Both the position numbers and the translations under genes were made by a program. This document shows positions 63,975-64,000 of a stretch of DNA of 64,000 bases, piece after piece; within the stretch, counting starts at the first letter, position 1; the number at the start of each line of letters is the position of its first letter. The notes beneath the pieces are model-generated. The model was not told the DNA's origin and did not search any database. It saw only the letters and a program-made list of their open reading frames with translations. This DNA is from Arthrobacter sp. M4 (GTDB taxonomy: Bacteria > Actinomycetota > Actinomycetes > Actinomycetales > Micrococcaceae). The stretch is from NCBI RefSeq assembly GCF_020251205.1, contig NZ_JAIWYX010000006.1, positions 124,001 through 188,000 of the forward strand, read 5' to 3'.

Positions 63975-64000
63975 GGTCAATCAGTTCCCTTCAGCCGTGG

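Noticed and set aside
63975..64000. 3' end of an upstream gene (possibly nitrite reductase small subunit)
   Set aside because: Only a few codons would be inside the window and more than one frame is possible, so it cannot be supported.

Overview
The window is about 64 kb of high-GC actinobacterial chromosome. Gene content, gene order (rpfB, rsmA, ispE, ABC-F ATPase, TetR, tRNA-Gln, glmU, prs, rplY, pth ... sufSU ... mfd) and frequent GTG/TTG starts point to the family Micrococcaceae (Arthrobacter in the broad sense). This placement is inferred from gene order and protein character, not from a database search. I saw no insertion sequence, prophage, CRISPR array or rRNA.

Layout. (1) 1-10131 is a conserved housekeeping block: cell-wall resuscitation factor (cut by the left edge), rRNA methylation, isoprenoid synthesis, UDP-GlcNAc and PRPP synthesis, ribosomal protein L25 and peptidyl-tRNA hydrolase. 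(2) 10337-40562 is an accessory exopolysaccharide/cell-surface island placed between pth and the sufSU...mfd backbone. It opens with two tandem, overlapping 0.9-kb-residue STAND/LuxR regulators. A translationally coupled run follows: small ORF, polyprenyl-phosphate sugar-1-phosphate transferase, TagD-like cytidylyltransferase, glycosyltransferase, CDP-alcohol transferase, exported protein, glycosyltransferase and two giant secreted beta-propeller/PKD proteins. Next come two reverse-strand beta-helix paralogues (one Tat-exported, one a lipoprotein), a reverse-strand GT2/flippase/GT4 set, and a forward Wzz-tyrosine-kinase/polymerase/GDPD set. A nucleotide-sugar dehydrogenase lies just past sufSU. 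Together this is a Wzx/Wzy-type polysaccharide pathway with hints of glycerol- or other alcohol-phosphate decoration. (3) 40694-51829 is backbone again: sufS-sufU, nhaA, a SCO4848/DUF2505-type pair, mfd, a membrane hydrolase and deoC. (4) 52848-61598 is a reverse-strand operon of seven genes in which all six junctions are 4-bp ATGA/GTGA stop-start overlaps: GMC oxidoreductase, membrane metallophosphoesterase, alpha/beta hydrolase with a Cys nucleophile, acetoacetate-decarboxylase-like protein, two small membrane proteins and a patatin. The oxidoreductase and the patatin appear to carry the same extra C-terminal domain. This looks like a lipid/sterol-type oxidation module of unknown substrate and is the most novel-looking system here. 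(5) 61755-63974 holds a uroporphyrinogen-III-synthase/winged-helix fusion and cobA, the siroheme side of nitrite/sulfite assimilation.

Regulatory structure of note: TACTC/GAGTA repeats occur both in front of the LuxR pair and in front of the EPS operon; a 20-bp palindrome sits in front of the seven-gene operon; a 14-bp tandem repeat overlaps the stop codon of the HemD-like gene; several strong intrinsic hairpins are listed.
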